From a virus, in IMG/VR virus record IMGVR_UViG_3300022907_000005, positions 1 to 64,000 of that record: DNA of 64,000 bases. One strand, given 5' to 3'. This document shows positions 38,913 through 47,896 of this stretch, in pieces. The position numbers and the translations under genes are program-made. The stretch's first letter is position 1. Every line of letters begins with the position of its first letter. The notes beneath the pieces are model-generated. The model ran no database searches. It saw only the letters and a list, made by a program, of their open reading frames with translations, and was not told the origin of the DNA.

Positions 38913-39307
38913 TAGCCTAGATCTCCATCAGCGCCTTGGTGTTGTTGTGAGCCGTAACCTGCAATCTTTGCTGCCTGTACAATTACTGTACCACCAGCGC
39001 CAGTGACACTAACGACAATATCAGACTCGTTCTCTCTGTTATCAGAGAAGCCGAAAAATTCTAATTTTCCTGACATGTGTAAAGTATGCAGCAAGACACT
39101 GTTTCTTGTGATAGTAGCAGTCGCACCATCACCGAGTGTCCAATAAATGGCACTAATATCTACAACCGGGGTACCTACAGTTTCTGTTGATTTTTTAAGT
39201 TCATTATTCAAACGAATTGTCTGAGCAGCAGGTGTACTGCCATCTTCAGAGACAACAGTAACACCTTGAACCTGTGTTAATTTAAGATTTGCTTGAGTAG
39301 ATGCCAT
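38912..39307 (-). CDS. Virion-type hypothetical protein, 131 aa
   Basis: A beta-rich protein with LKLTQVQGVTVVSEDGST, IYWTLGDGATATITRN and VSVTGAGGTVIVQAAKIAG, ending in a Gln/Gly-rich tail. No enzyme motif. It lies between the protease and core genes, where related marine phages carry extra head genes, so a small head-decoration or core component is plausible. It abuts gene 21. Confidence 0.6.
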   Translation of the reverse strand: MASTQANLKLTQVQGVTVVSEDGSTPAAQTIRLNNELKKSTETVGTPVVDISAIYWTLGDGATATITRNSVLLHTLHMSGKLEFFGFSDNRENESDIVVSVTGAGGTVIVQAAKIAGYGSQQHQGADGDLG

Positions 39308-39320
39308 TTAGTTTTATCCC

Positions 39321-39758
39321 CTACTTCTTTTTCTTGTGATTCATATGGGAACCTTCTTCTAGCACTTCCATGCTATAAGTCTCACACGTTTCGATTCCAT
39401 GTTCAAACATAACTTTATACCACCAGACGGTGCCATTTGCATCTGGTTCAGCATGCTCACCCATGATCGGCTTACCTTCACCAAACTTAGGATGCACTAC
39501 TTTAGTTGCGCAATTGTGTGTCAACTTAGGATCTTCAGAGTCACCCTGCTTTGGAGGTGTAGTATCACCTTCAGTGCTAGGCGCTTGGGGGTGCGCGGCA
39601 GTTGGCTTTTCTTTAGAAGTTTTAGCAACTGGCATCGCTTCTTCTGCTGCCATCTTTGCTAGTTGCTTTTGCTTTCTAGCGGCTCGACGTTCTGCTTTTG
39701 CGCGAATATCTCCCGCATCGTCTGCGGCAGATTCTCTAAACTCGTTAAATTTTTTCAT
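39321..39758 (-). CDS. Basic head-region protein, possible gp68-like, 145 aa
   Basis: The start at 39758 (MKKFNEFRESAADDAG) has AAGGA 5 nt upstream; the longer frame has no such site. The first third is a charged Lys/Arg/Ala helix (ERRAARKQKQLAKM), the middle is Pro/Thr-rich, and residues about 80-140 (ATKVVHPKFGEG, WWYKVMFEHGIETCETYSM) form a small beta domain common at the ends of phage proteins. Position between gp67-like and gp21 fits T4 gene 68 (prohead core), but no clear sequence match is seen. Confidence 0.6.
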   Translation of the reverse strand: MKKFNEFRESAADDAGDIRAKAERRAARKQKQLAKMAAEEAMPVAKTSKEKPTAAHPQAPSTEGDTTPPKQGDSEDPKLTHNCATKVVHPKFGEGKPIMGEHAEPDANGTVWWYKVMFEHGIETCETYSMEVLEEGSHMNHKKKK

Positions 39759-40077
39759 CTGATCCTTGACCCTGTTGGGGTTCCTCCGATTCTGTTTCCG
39801 GTAGTTCATCGTCCTCCACCTCTACTTGAGTTTCATCGTTATCCATCTCTGCATATTCAACGTCGGTTTCAATCGCATCGTTGTATATAGCAGCGGCTAT
39901 ATCTGCTTTTTTATCAGCAACTAAATCGTCAGCGCGTACATTCATGATCCCATTAAAAGAATCTTGTGCGTCTGTCAGTTCTCCGTTAGCCCACTTGTCC
40001 ATCATATCTCTGATGGCATCCTGTCTAGCATCTTCTGGGCTAACTTCTAATTCGATTTCTGTTTCAACTTCACTCAT
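39745..40077 (-). CDS. 67: Prohead core protein gp67-like, 110 aa
   Basis: The start at 40077 (MSEVETEIELEVSPEDARQD) has GAAGG upstream and overlaps gene 20. The protein is very acidic, with a helical middle (DAIRDMMDKWANGELTDA, DKKADIAAAIYND) and a Glu/Asp/Gln C-terminus. This composition and the order 20-67-68-21 match T4 gp67 (PIP). Function is to build the prohead core and it is probably cleaved by gp21. Confidence 0.7.
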   Translation of the reverse strand: MSEVETEIELEVSPEDARQDAIRDMMDKWANGELTDAQDSFNGIMNVRADDLVADKKADIAAAIYNDAIETDVEYAEMDNDETQVEVEDDELPETESEEPQQGQGSDEKI

Positions 40078-41575
40078 TATTATCACCTTCTGGTTTTGGT
40101 TCGCTTGCAATCTGAGAATTAATCTCTGTTATTTCTTCATCACTGAGCATAAGAATTTTCTTCTGAACATACTCTCGACTGAAGAATTGTCCTACGAATG
40201 GCGCAACACCATTCAATACTTCTGTTCTACTTCTAAGAATTTCCTGATCTTTCGATTCAGTGTAGTAGGCATCTGAGGCAAACTTATATATGATTGTCTC
40301 TCTAATATCAGCCCATTCATCTTCTTTGATGACCCCTTTTAATACTAACTGAGTCTTTAACAAGTCATCAAAAAGTACACTGAACCTACGTCTTAGCTTA
40401 GAAATAAATTTAACAAACTTCAATTCATCTCTATTTATCTCGGCGCTACGACCGAAATTTAAACCTGCTTGCTGTTCTAAACGAGAGACAGGCACGTTCA
40501 AAGATTGGTATAACTTTCTTTGGAAGTACTCTATGTCGCCTGTCTCACCTAGATTTGAACCTCCAGGTAATGTCTGAATCTCTGTGCCTCTGCCACCCTC
40601 TCTTCGTGGTAACCAGAAGTCTTCAAGCATAGACATGAATTTCTTATCATCGCGGATCTCGCCAGTAGAGGCATCGTATACTAATTTGTTACGATAGCGA
40701 TCCATAATATCTTTTAAGTATTGCTCTGCTTTCATTCTAGGCAGATTGCCTGTATCTACATAAAAGATTCTTCGTTCTGGTGCGCGAGTGATACGATAGA
40801 TCACCGCAGCGTTTTCCATCATTCTTAACTGATTCGCTGGACGAATCGCTTTATGTAAGAATGACAAAGGAATATTTTTATCTTGATCTACTAGTCCTGA
40901 TGGGCAGTATGCAATTGCATCTTTAGTAATACGCAACGCTTTGCTATCATGCAATGCATTATTTGACTGTATTTGCCCAGGCTTACTAGCAATTCCTTTA
41001 TCATCGTATACAAAATATTCTTTAATTTCTTTAATGAAATTGACGCCTGTATTCGGATCCTTTTCCTTTTTAACATCTCGTATTAAACGTATTTTTCTAG
41101 GGTCGATATATCTAATATCAGTAATGCCCTGCTTTGGCTTTTGCATGTCAATCACTTTGTGAAAGTAGATTAGACCGTCAATATACCAACGTCTAAAATA
41201 ATCTTGCGCTCTATTGTTAAAGTCAAACAATTTCAGCACTTCATTGAATTCATCGTGTATTGCTTTTTTTACAGCGGCAGAAACATTCACCGAATCAGTA
41301 TCAACTGAGACGGGTCTCTCATCATCTAGATTTGAAATAGTGTCGTTGACGATATCTTCAATAGCAGTATCTACATCTGCCATCATAGAGATGTCACGAT
41401 ATCTTTTTATCAATTGCTCTTGAGTGTTTGCAACACCGTCGATGTCCAAGTAAGTGCCATAGTGTCCGCCAGCATTGCGAACGGTATCTATAGCACCGTC
41501 TTCAGAAGGAGGCACAAACGACTTTTCAGACGCGAGTGCCTTTTTCCTGTTTATTTCAAACCCAAATATTTCCAT
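40070..41575 (-). CDS. 20: Portal vertex protein gp20
   Basis: The dodecameric portal through which DNA is packaged. Typical segments: NAGGHYGTYLDIDGVANTQE, YRDISMMADVDTAIEDIVND, RPANQLRMMENAAVIYRITR, PERRIFYVDTGNLPRMKAEQ and EDFWLPRREGGRGTEIQTLP. Length 501 aa (T4: 524). It follows a variant late promoter (41600-41607). Confidence 0.95.
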   Translation of the reverse strand: MEIFGFEINRKKALASEKSFVPPSEDGAIDTVRNAGGHYGTYLDIDGVANTQEQLIKRYRDISMMADVDTAIEDIVNDTISNLDDERPVSVDTDSVNVSAAVKKAIHDEFNEVLKLFDFNNRAQDYFRRWYIDGLIYFHKVIDMQKPKQGITDIRYIDPRKIRLIRDVKKEKDPNTGVNFIKEIKEYFVYDDKGIASKPGQIQSNNALHDSKALRITKDAIAYCPSGLVDQDKNIPLSFLHKAIRPANQLRMMENAAVIYRITRAPERRIFYVDTGNLPRMKAEQYLKDIMDRYRNKLVYDASTGEIRDDKKFMSMLEDFWLPRREGGRGTEIQTLPGGSNLGETGDIEYFQRKLYQSLNVPVSRLEQQAGLNFGRSAEINRDELKFVKFISKLRRRFSVLFDDLLKTQLVLKGVIKEDEWADIRETIIYKFASDAYYTESKDQEILRSRTEVLNGVAPFVGQFFSREYVQKKILMLSDEEITEINSQIASEPKPEGDNNE

Positions 41576-41599
41576 TATAATCTCCTAATCCACACTATG

Positions 41600-41607
41600 T
41601 ATTTATC
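41600..41607 (-). promoter_or_regulatory. Variant late promoter before gene 20
   Basis: GATAAATA on the minus strand, one mismatch to the late consensus; AGGAG precedes the gp20 ATG at 41575. Confidence 0.55.
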
Positions 41608-42118
41608 TTACATCGTAGTGGGTGTATTGGAATGTCACTGTAAATTCTTCAAGGACGTCGTTCTGTGCATATTGCAATGCGATTTCAGACATGTTGATAG
41701 GGAAAGCATTGTTTAATGTGTAAGTGCCACCTGGCAATACGTCATTGTTTCTATCCAAATGCTTCACTACTATGTCTGCTTGATATTCACTTGGTGTAAG
41801 AACACCTGTGTTATCTTCACGACCGTTCATGCCGTTCATCCATTCTTCAAAGGGTTGACGTAAAGAAAATCCTGAATCGTTAACAATCGTAATTGTCCAC
41901 GGATCAAAAATTCTTTCGCCAGCTAGTTTGATCTCACGACCTCTGTACTGAATGATAGCTGGGTTTACGTTAGAAGCGGGCAATGCAGCACCCGTAACCA
42001 GAAGACTGTAAGACGGATCAACACCGCCTACATATCCTGGGAACGTTAAGTCCACTTCAAATTGATTGGGTCTCGCTCCACCAGCGCCCAATCTTGCTTT
42101 AAAATCTTCAATATTCAT
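41603..42118 (-). CDS. 19: Tail tube protein gp19
   Basis: The tail tube monomer: NIEDFKARLGAGGARPNQFE, a VDLTFPG strand, IKLAGERIFDPWTITIVND, FRQPFEEWMN-like LRQPFEEWMNGMNGREDN and a C-terminal LEEFTVTFQYTHYDV, all typical of gp19. Length 171 aa (T4: 163). It sits just after the sheath gene. Confidence 0.93.
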   Translation of the reverse strand: MNIEDFKARLGAGGARPNQFEVDLTFPGYVGGVDPSYSLLVTGAALPASNVNPAIIQYRGREIKLAGERIFDPWTITIVNDSGFSLRQPFEEWMNGMNGREDNTGVLTPSEYQADIVVKHLDRNNDVLPGGTYTLNNAFPINMSEIALQYAQNDVLEEFTVTFQYTHYDVR

Positions 42119-42140
42119 TGAATTGTTCTCCTGTTGATTC

Positions 42141-42148
42141 TATTTATT
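42141..42148 (-). promoter_or_regulatory. Variant late promoter before gene 19
   Basis: AATAAATA on the minus strand, one mismatch to the late consensus, spanning the gp18 stop; leader about 17 nt. Confidence 0.5.
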
Positions 42149-44054
42149 AGGCGCCTAACTCTTCAAAACTGATGCCTGTGCGTGTTGCAACAAACGTCAG
42201 AGTGATGAAGTTGATAGATTTAGCAGGCTTCAAGAAGATGTCTGCTCTGAATTGGTTTTGATCAATAACTTCAGCAGTGTTATTAGTTTCATCACACACT
42301 ACTCGGAAGTCATAGACACCTCTTCGACCTTGCACATCGCGCAAGAAAGGGCTAACCAATGAACGGAACTGGGCTCTTGTGAAACCATCGTTAAATTCAA
42401 ATAGTTGGAATTTAGCTGCTGTTGCAATTGCCTTTTCAACTGTAATAAACAATCTACGAACATTGATTCTGTTGAATGCGCTGTTCTTGTTAAGCAGCGT
42501 CTTGTCACCGAATAAGATGATACCTTGTCCTTGTGAACCAACTACTGGGTTGATGCCTGCTTTATAAAGCGTATCTCGGTCTGCTTTGCTTGGGCTATAC
42601 GCGAGTTTAACCGCATTCTTGATAGAACCACGTGATGCGCCTGCAGGAGAGAACCAAGGATCAGCCGTTGCGTCAGCCGTAACACATGCACCAGCAATAT
42701 CACCACTGCAAGGTACCCAACGATACTTGTCGTTATACTTGTCGTACATGTACTTCCAACCGCTGTCCATTGAAGCGTAAGAAGATCTTGTGTAGTTAGA
42801 CAATTCAGCAACAAGTGCTGTAGTTTCACTGCCTGCGTTGTTCACTACAGATGCTGACTGCGGTGATACAAACACCATGCAGTCTTTGCGTACTTCAGCA
42901 ACGTTATCAATGATAGCGTCTTGTACTATTGCACTGTGCCGACCGCCGATAAGAAGGTTTACGTCAACCAATTCATCGTTAGCAAAAAGATCGTATCCAG
43001 ATGTCAACTGACCGTCACTTGGTGCAGCATCTGCGCCTGCGCTTAGAGAATTATCTAAGTCGCTGTCACTTGAAAGCAAAGTAACAAATGCTGCGTTACC
43101 TACTGTAGATGTGTCCCAATCCGTGCCATTGCTTGGTTTCGTAACAGCCCAAATCCACTTAGAACGATTGTTGATTACATCTTTGTAGAAATTAGACTGA
43201 TTAGAATCATCTTTAGCGTCTGATGCTTTAGAGACGCCTGCGAATTTTTCTAGTACTGTTCCTGCACGACCTGTGATTGCGCCGTCTTCGTCGATAACAA
43301 TAACGTGTATCTCATCTAGTGATGTGCTGTTATTAGCAGCGTATGCAGATGTTCCTGGAGCACTATCAAACTGATTTGCGTAAGTCCAAGCTGTAACCAT
43401 TGTTGCTGTAGCCGCTGCACCGGTGCCGCCGCCGCCAGTAAATGTTATAGCAGGAGCACTTGTGTATCCTAAGCCAGCAAACGAAACGATTATCGAACCT
43501 ACTGTATCGCCGGCAAGTACCGCTGTAGCTGTAGCAGTAACACCGCCAGCTGGCGCGGCGTCCACTACCACATCAGGAACAGTTGTGTAGCCTGAACCAG
43601 CAGTATCAACTGCAATAGAAGCAATAGATCCACTACTGAATGTAGTAGAGTCTGCCATTGCTACTTTGAGACTGTTACCCAAAGAACCTGGGTACTTAGC
43701 TGCAAAGACACCTACAGTCTGGGCACCGAGTGCTTCAAAAGCATCTTCGTTTTTGACTAGCAACGCGCCGCCGTTTGCAGTTGCGTTAGCAGCAGCACCC
43801 ACTGTTCGTACTACTTTAAGAGCCGATCCATATGCAAGAAAACTTGCGGCTGTTAAAAAGTCTACATTTGCTGTTGTGTTTGGTTTACCGAATCTCTCTA
43901 CCAGTTGATTTTCACTTGCAACTGTGATGATCTCATCTGCAGGACCCCAATTGAAGTCGCCTACAAAACCACCGATAGTGGTTGCGACTGCGGGAACTAC
44001 GTTTGAGGCATCTTGTTCCTGTACGAGAACGCCAGGGGAAAGCTGAAAAGCCAT
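42147..44054 (-). CDS. 18: Tail sheath protein gp18
   Basis: The contractile sheath. N-terminal LSPGVLVQEQDASNVVPAV and FVGDFNWGPADEI, and the C-terminal core with KTLLNKNSAFNRINVRRLF, FNDGFTRAQFRSLV and VRADIFLKPAKSINFITLTF-like LFLKPAKS region (FRADIFLKPAKSINFITLTF), match gp18. Length 635 aa (T4: 659). Residues about 140-230 hold an added module with repeated AGSGYT/AGLGYT motifs, also present in gp15. Late promoter at 44101-44108. Confidence 0.94.
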   Translation of the reverse strand: MAFQLSPGVLVQEQDASNVVPAVATTIGGFVGDFNWGPADEIITVASENQLVERFGKPNTTANVDFLTAASFLAYGSALKVVRTVGAAANATANGGALLVKNEDAFEALGAQTVGVFAAKYPGSLGNSLKVAMADSTTFSSGSIASIAVDTAGSGYTTVPDVVVDAAPAGGVTATATAVLAGDTVGSIIVSFAGLGYTSAPAITFTGGGGTGAAATATMVTAWTYANQFDSAPGTSAYAANNSTSLDEIHVIVIDEDGAITGRAGTVLEKFAGVSKASDAKDDSNQSNFYKDVINNRSKWIWAVTKPSNGTDWDTSTVGNAAFVTLLSSDSDLDNSLSAGADAAPSDGQLTSGYDLFANDELVDVNLLIGGRHSAIVQDAIIDNVAEVRKDCMVFVSPQSASVVNNAGSETTALVAELSNYTRSSYASMDSGWKYMYDKYNDKYRWVPCSGDIAGACVTADATADPWFSPAGASRGSIKNAVKLAYSPSKADRDTLYKAGINPVVGSQGQGIILFGDKTLLNKNSAFNRINVRRLFITVEKAIATAAKFQLFEFNDGFTRAQFRSLVSPFLRDVQGRRGVYDFRVVCDETNNTAEVIDQNQFRADIFLKPAKSINFITLTFVATRTGISFEELGA

Positions 44055-44100
44055 ATTATTCTCCTCGAATTAAGTTAGCGTTATATTATATTACTTTGTT

Positions 44101-44108
44101 TATTTATA
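44101..44108 (-). promoter_or_regulatory. T4-type late promoter before gene 18
   Basis: Exact TATAAATA on the minus strand; predicted leader about 41 nt with GAGGAG before the ATG. Confidence 0.85.
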
Positions 44109-45753
44109 AATCTAGTAATTTAGGTTCTTCAAATAACCACAAATCTCCACCCATCACTTCCATTTCCTGCTGTTGTCCATCATCAATAATTCCAAAAGGT
44201 GTCAAATCGTTTTCAATTGCCCGCATTTCTGAATTATACAGACCTTCTCTAACATTAACATTTGTCAAGTCCGAGAAAAATGTGTTGGTTGTAACCCAGC
44301 CAAACAAGACCAAGCACATTGCTAAATCATCGTTGTAACCTTCGTCAGCCTGATAAGAACCACTTCGTTCAATAAACGTTGATAGCTCTGATATAATTTC
44401 TGGGTCAAATAAAAGAAGTTTTCGTTCTTCCATCAAACTTTTGAAACTAAAACACCCCTGTCTCTTCACTGCTTTAGATGTAGTTACACCTAATCGCGCT
44501 GCTTTACCGAAGCCAGGAGTTATGTATTGTCTGTTGTTCTCTGTGACTGTTGTGAATATATTCTCATATTCATTTTCCTGATGCAGAATAGTGAGAACCT
44601 GTTGCCCAATATCATTTGCTTCTACTAGAATAAATGCATCATTATAGTCTTTACCTACTTTCTCTATAATATTTGGATATAATAACGGAGAAATCTTGTT
44701 GTGTCGATATTTACCTACGACGGTGTATGGCATCTGTGTCACATCGACAACAACAAACGCAGAGTAGTCACCACCAACGCCTCTAGCAACGTCAGCGACT
44801 AGTATGTAATAGTTATTTGCTTTCGGCTCTTCGTAAATATCTAAGCCATCTTTAGAGTATATTGGCACTTTAGCACTAAGAGATCCTAGTGTTTTGCCGT
44901 TGATAAGTGTATTAGAGGATCCTAAAAATTCACACAATACCTCTTGGTTGAATTTCAATTCACCTAATAGCTGTAACTGTTGTTCTGCCCATGCATCATC
45001 TCTGCCAGGAATCTCACTGTAATGAATGAACATGTGCTCAAACCCGTTACGCTTCTCTACAGAATCGTTCCAAAACTTCCAGAAGTGATTATAACCTAAC
45101 GGCGTAGATGTCAAAAGAATCTTTGTCGTTTTACCAGCAGAAATCGTAGGATATACAGAAGTAAAAAATTGTTCTGCTACATTGTTAGGAATGATTGCAG
45201 CCTCGTCAATGTATAGCCAGTTTACAGATTTGCCTCGAATACCAGAAGCAGTTGTTGCCGCAGTGAATACTCTAGATCCGTTTTCTAAATCAACATCACC
45301 CTTGTTCCAAGTCTTTACGCCTTGTTGCATCCATATAGGCAAATTTTCATACATGATTTGATAACGAGCAAGTACTTCCATCGCCGCCTTACTTTTATTC
45401 GCCATGATAGCAACAGTCTTGCTGTCTTGAAATATAGTGTAATGAAGAATACACGCAGCCGCAGTTACTGTTTTACCTTGCTGCCTTCCTTCCATAAGAA
45501 TGCAGCGTCGATTGTCCATAATAAATTTGACTTTTTCTTTCTGACAATCGTACAATTTGAATGGCTGCAACCCTGTATCTAGCGTGACAATCATACAATA
45601 GGTTTCAATAAAATATATAGGGTCTCCCATACATTTTTGATATTCTATAATCTGCTCAGGCGTCCACTCATGATTATGCCCGATTGATTTTAGATTTGGA
45701 TTACCGTGGTAAGAAGTTGCTTCTTGATTAGTCAGTTGCGGAATCATGCTCAA
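44104..45753 (-). CDS. 17: Terminase large subunit gp17
   Basis: The packaging motor. The ATPase domain has Walker A MEGRQQGKTVTAA, Walker B WLYIDEAAIIP and coupling motif LLTSTPLG. The RNase H-like nuclease domain has ILVADVARGVGGDYSAFVVV, ILVEANDIGQQV and YNDDLAMCLVL. Length 549 aa (T4: 610). It cuts concatemers and pumps DNA into the prohead through gp20. It overlaps gene 16. Confidence 0.95.
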   Translation of the reverse strand: MSMIPQLTNQEATSYHGNPNLKSIGHNHEWTPEQIIEYQKCMGDPIYFIETYCMIVTLDTGLQPFKLYDCQKEKVKFIMDNRRCILMEGRQQGKTVTAAACILHYTIFQDSKTVAIMANKSKAAMEVLARYQIMYENLPIWMQQGVKTWNKGDVDLENGSRVFTAATTASGIRGKSVNWLYIDEAAIIPNNVAEQFFTSVYPTISAGKTTKILLTSTPLGYNHFWKFWNDSVEKRNGFEHMFIHYSEIPGRDDAWAEQQLQLLGELKFNQEVLCEFLGSSNTLINGKTLGSLSAKVPIYSKDGLDIYEEPKANNYYILVADVARGVGGDYSAFVVVDVTQMPYTVVGKYRHNKISPLLYPNIIEKVGKDYNDAFILVEANDIGQQVLTILHQENEYENIFTTVTENNRQYITPGFGKAARLGVTTSKAVKRQGCFSFKSLMEERKLLLFDPEIISELSTFIERSGSYQADEGYNDDLAMCLVLFGWVTTNTFFSDLTNVNVREGLYNSEMRAIENDLTPFGIIDDGQQQEMEVMGGDLWLFEEPKLLDL

Positions 45754-46174
45754 TCACTTCTTTTTTTGCACTCAATGCTTTTAACAAGTCAGAGGTGCTA
45801 CCATTAAATAAAATGTTTGTTTGATTTTCTATTTTCGATGCTTGCTTAGGATCTGTGAGATCGATCTTCTGTTTCTTTTCTTGTATTTCCATAGCATCTT
45901 TTGCTTGATCAGACATCAACTTGATAGCTTGCACTGCAACCTCAAATGCTCTTGGGTTGTCGCTATTTTGCGCGACTTCTAATATACTTTGTACAGCAGA
46001 TTCACTGTAAGCCATTGCGCGTTTTAAACTACTCCTAGCTTCCTGAAAATCATGTTCTAGTTGTTCGTCTTTTTTACCAACAGGAACAATAGGCCTAGAA
46101 ATTTCTTCAGCCTCAGTCATTGTGCCAAAAGTTTTATCTAACGCATCAAATACTTTATTAGACATAGGTTTCAT
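45728..46174 (-). CDS. 16: Terminase small subunit gp16
   Basis: A 148-aa helical protein with the gp16 core ARSSLKRAMAYSESAVQSIL and NPRAFEVAVQAIKLMSDQAK, and C-terminal FNGSTSDLLKAL. It regulates gp17 in packaging start. The start at 46174 (MKPMSNKVFDALDKTFG) follows GGAGGAG; the longer frame reads into gene 15. It overlaps both genes 15 and 17, as in other T4 relatives. Confidence 0.9.
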   Translation of the reverse strand: MKPMSNKVFDALDKTFGTMTEAEEISRPIVPVGKKDEQLEHDFQEARSSLKRAMAYSESAVQSILEVAQNSDNPRAFEVAVQAIKLMSDQAKDAMEIQEKKQKIDLTDPKQASKIENQTNILFNGSTSDLLKALSAKKEVIEHDSATD

Positions 46175-47147
46175 CAAACTCCTCCAAGAATCGATATGCA
46201 TCATCTATTGTTTGTGACCCTGCATCTGGTCCCTCTATAGTAACTGTTGGCGCACTAACATATCCAGATCCAGCATCGTCAATAACAATGCTGCCTATCT
46301 TATCACCATCCATAACTGCGTGTGCCCTTGCGTTTCCTGTAAGAGTAACGTTAGGTTCTGTTGTATATTTTGTACCTGCATAAGTAAGCGTAATTGCGTT
46401 TACCGCATCACCTGAAATTGTAGCAGTAGCGGTTGCTCTTGCATCTTCTACACTATACGTCTGTCTGACAAATGCCCCCTGAAAGTCTGGGTTCTGATAT
46501 ATTGTAGAAATAGCCTCTCGTATAACACTTTGATTTGATACATAACCGTAAAAATTTAATTTCATGTTAAAATTCAAAGTCCAGATTATACTCTGTCGAT
46601 CTGCAAATGTTCCAGCAGTGTTATCTTCATACGAGATACCATCTAAGACAATCTTTATGTCTCGTTTTATATCCATTTCAGGCAAATCATTCAATGTGAT
46701 ATTAAAATCAGGATTGAAGTATGGTAAAATTTGTTCTAATATTTGAAGCCCGTCTTCTTGGTTCTTAGCAAAGATATACAATGCAAGATTCATATCATAT
46801 GGTGTTGATACGAATTGACGAGTGACATTCAATGCATCCGAGCTTATCGTCTTTCGATGTTTTTGTATCTGTGATATTTTTCTACTAGGATCATATTGCA
46901 GCCCTAGAATTTCAAATCCCATTCTAGGTAGAATAATTGCAACATCGCCTCTTGATTCTACTGTCGGTGTCTGCTCAATGCGAGTTAAGAATTTTTGTTT
47001 TGTAGAGTATGCTAAAGGCACTCTAAGATTCTGTACCGCTACATCCGATGTATTCTTTCTTTCAATATTAATACCATTGAAAATTGTGCCAAAAGCAATT
47101 ATTGCTTTGCGTACATGCTCATGGTAAAACTGCTTGCCTTTAAACAT
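46158..47147 (-). CDS. 15: Tail terminator gp15 (proximal sheath stabiliser)
   Basis: gp15 caps the tail and joins it to the neck. MFKGKQFYHEHVRKAIIAFG, NLRVPLAYSTKQKFLTRIEQ and VAIILPRMGFEILGLQYDP are strong family matches. The T4 protein is 272 aa; here it is 329 because residues about 238-315 form an extra module (YAGTKYTTEPNVTLTG, DDAGSGYVSAPTVTIEG) like the one in gp18. Confidence 0.92.
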   Translation of the reverse strand: MFKGKQFYHEHVRKAIIAFGTIFNGINIERKNTSDVAVQNLRVPLAYSTKQKFLTRIEQTPTVESRGDVAIILPRMGFEILGLQYDPSRKISQIQKHRKTISSDALNVTRQFVSTPYDMNLALYIFAKNQEDGLQILEQILPYFNPDFNITLNDLPEMDIKRDIKIVLDGISYEDNTAGTFADRQSIIWTLNFNMKLNFYGYVSNQSVIREAISTIYQNPDFQGAFVRQTYSVEDARATATATISGDAVNAITLTYAGTKYTTEPNVTLTGNARAHAVMDGDKIGSIVIDDAGSGYVSAPTVTIEGPDAGSQTIDDAYRFLEEFDETYV

Positions 47148-47895
47148 CTAATTCACCAAATGGGTTTAATTCTGAGAAGTCTAAAATGTCACCTGCAGTT
47201 TCTTCATTGGTGAAATCTTGATTATCGCCTGCAACACCTGGTTTGACTGAGAAGTCTTCTTTGATTATAGCACCACCAGATTCAAGCAACAGTCTGTCAC
47301 CATCTTCTTTCTGCAATTCAAACAACCGCTGATCCAATGAATTGTCATCTTCAATCTGATCAATCGCGCCAATACCTGTAGTAATCTCCTCTGAACTATA
47401 TTCAAACAATTCAGCGGTTATTCTAAACGTGTAAATTTTACCTAGCTGATAGAAAGGATTCTGAAACTCTACAAACTTAATTTCAAACAGTGAACGAGTT
47501 TTGCCAAAGTAAAGTAGATCGCCTTCCATTGGTCTAGCGCCATCTTGCACAAAATCGCCACCAGTACTATTACTAACAACCAATTCATCCCATCTACGTC
47601 TCGCAAGAATGAAAGTTGCTTGGTCGCGAGTCTCCAATCCAAAGCGACTGAATAACTCACCATCGCCTTCGTAGCCAGCAACGTTTTCCATATACATTTC
47701 TAGTGGATATGCTTGTGTAAATTTAGATAGAGAATCTTCATCAAAGATTGTATCTCTATTTACAAAAGTTCTAGGCAAGTAATAGACATCGTGTCCGTAA
47801 ATCTTTAAGGATTCGATTACTAGGTCTTCTACAAGTAACTGCTCACTTGTGGTACCCGATGTGTCTCCACTTTGAAAATAGAAATTTGTTGGCAC
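47140..47895 (-). CDS. 14: Neck protein gp14
   Basis: Matches gp14 in EQLLVEDLVIESLKIYGHDV, YLPRTFVNRDTIFDEDSLSK, YPLEMYMENVAGYEGDGELF and RFGLETRDQATFILARRRWD. Length 251 aa (T4: 256). Together with gp13 it forms the neck that closes the portal and receives the tail. It overlaps gene 15 by 8 nt. Confidence 0.92.
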   Translation of the reverse strand: MPTNFYFQSGDTSGTTSEQLLVEDLVIESLKIYGHDVYYLPRTFVNRDTIFDEDSLSKFTQAYPLEMYMENVAGYEGDGELFSRFGLETRDQATFILARRRWDELVVSNSTGGDFVQDGARPMEGDLLYFGKTRSLFEIKFVEFQNPFYQLGKIYTFRITAELFEYSSEEITTGIGAIDQIEDDNSLDQRLFELQKEDGDRLLLESGGAIIKEDFSVKPGVAGDNQDFTNEETAGDILDFSELNPFGELDV

Positions 47896-47896
47896 G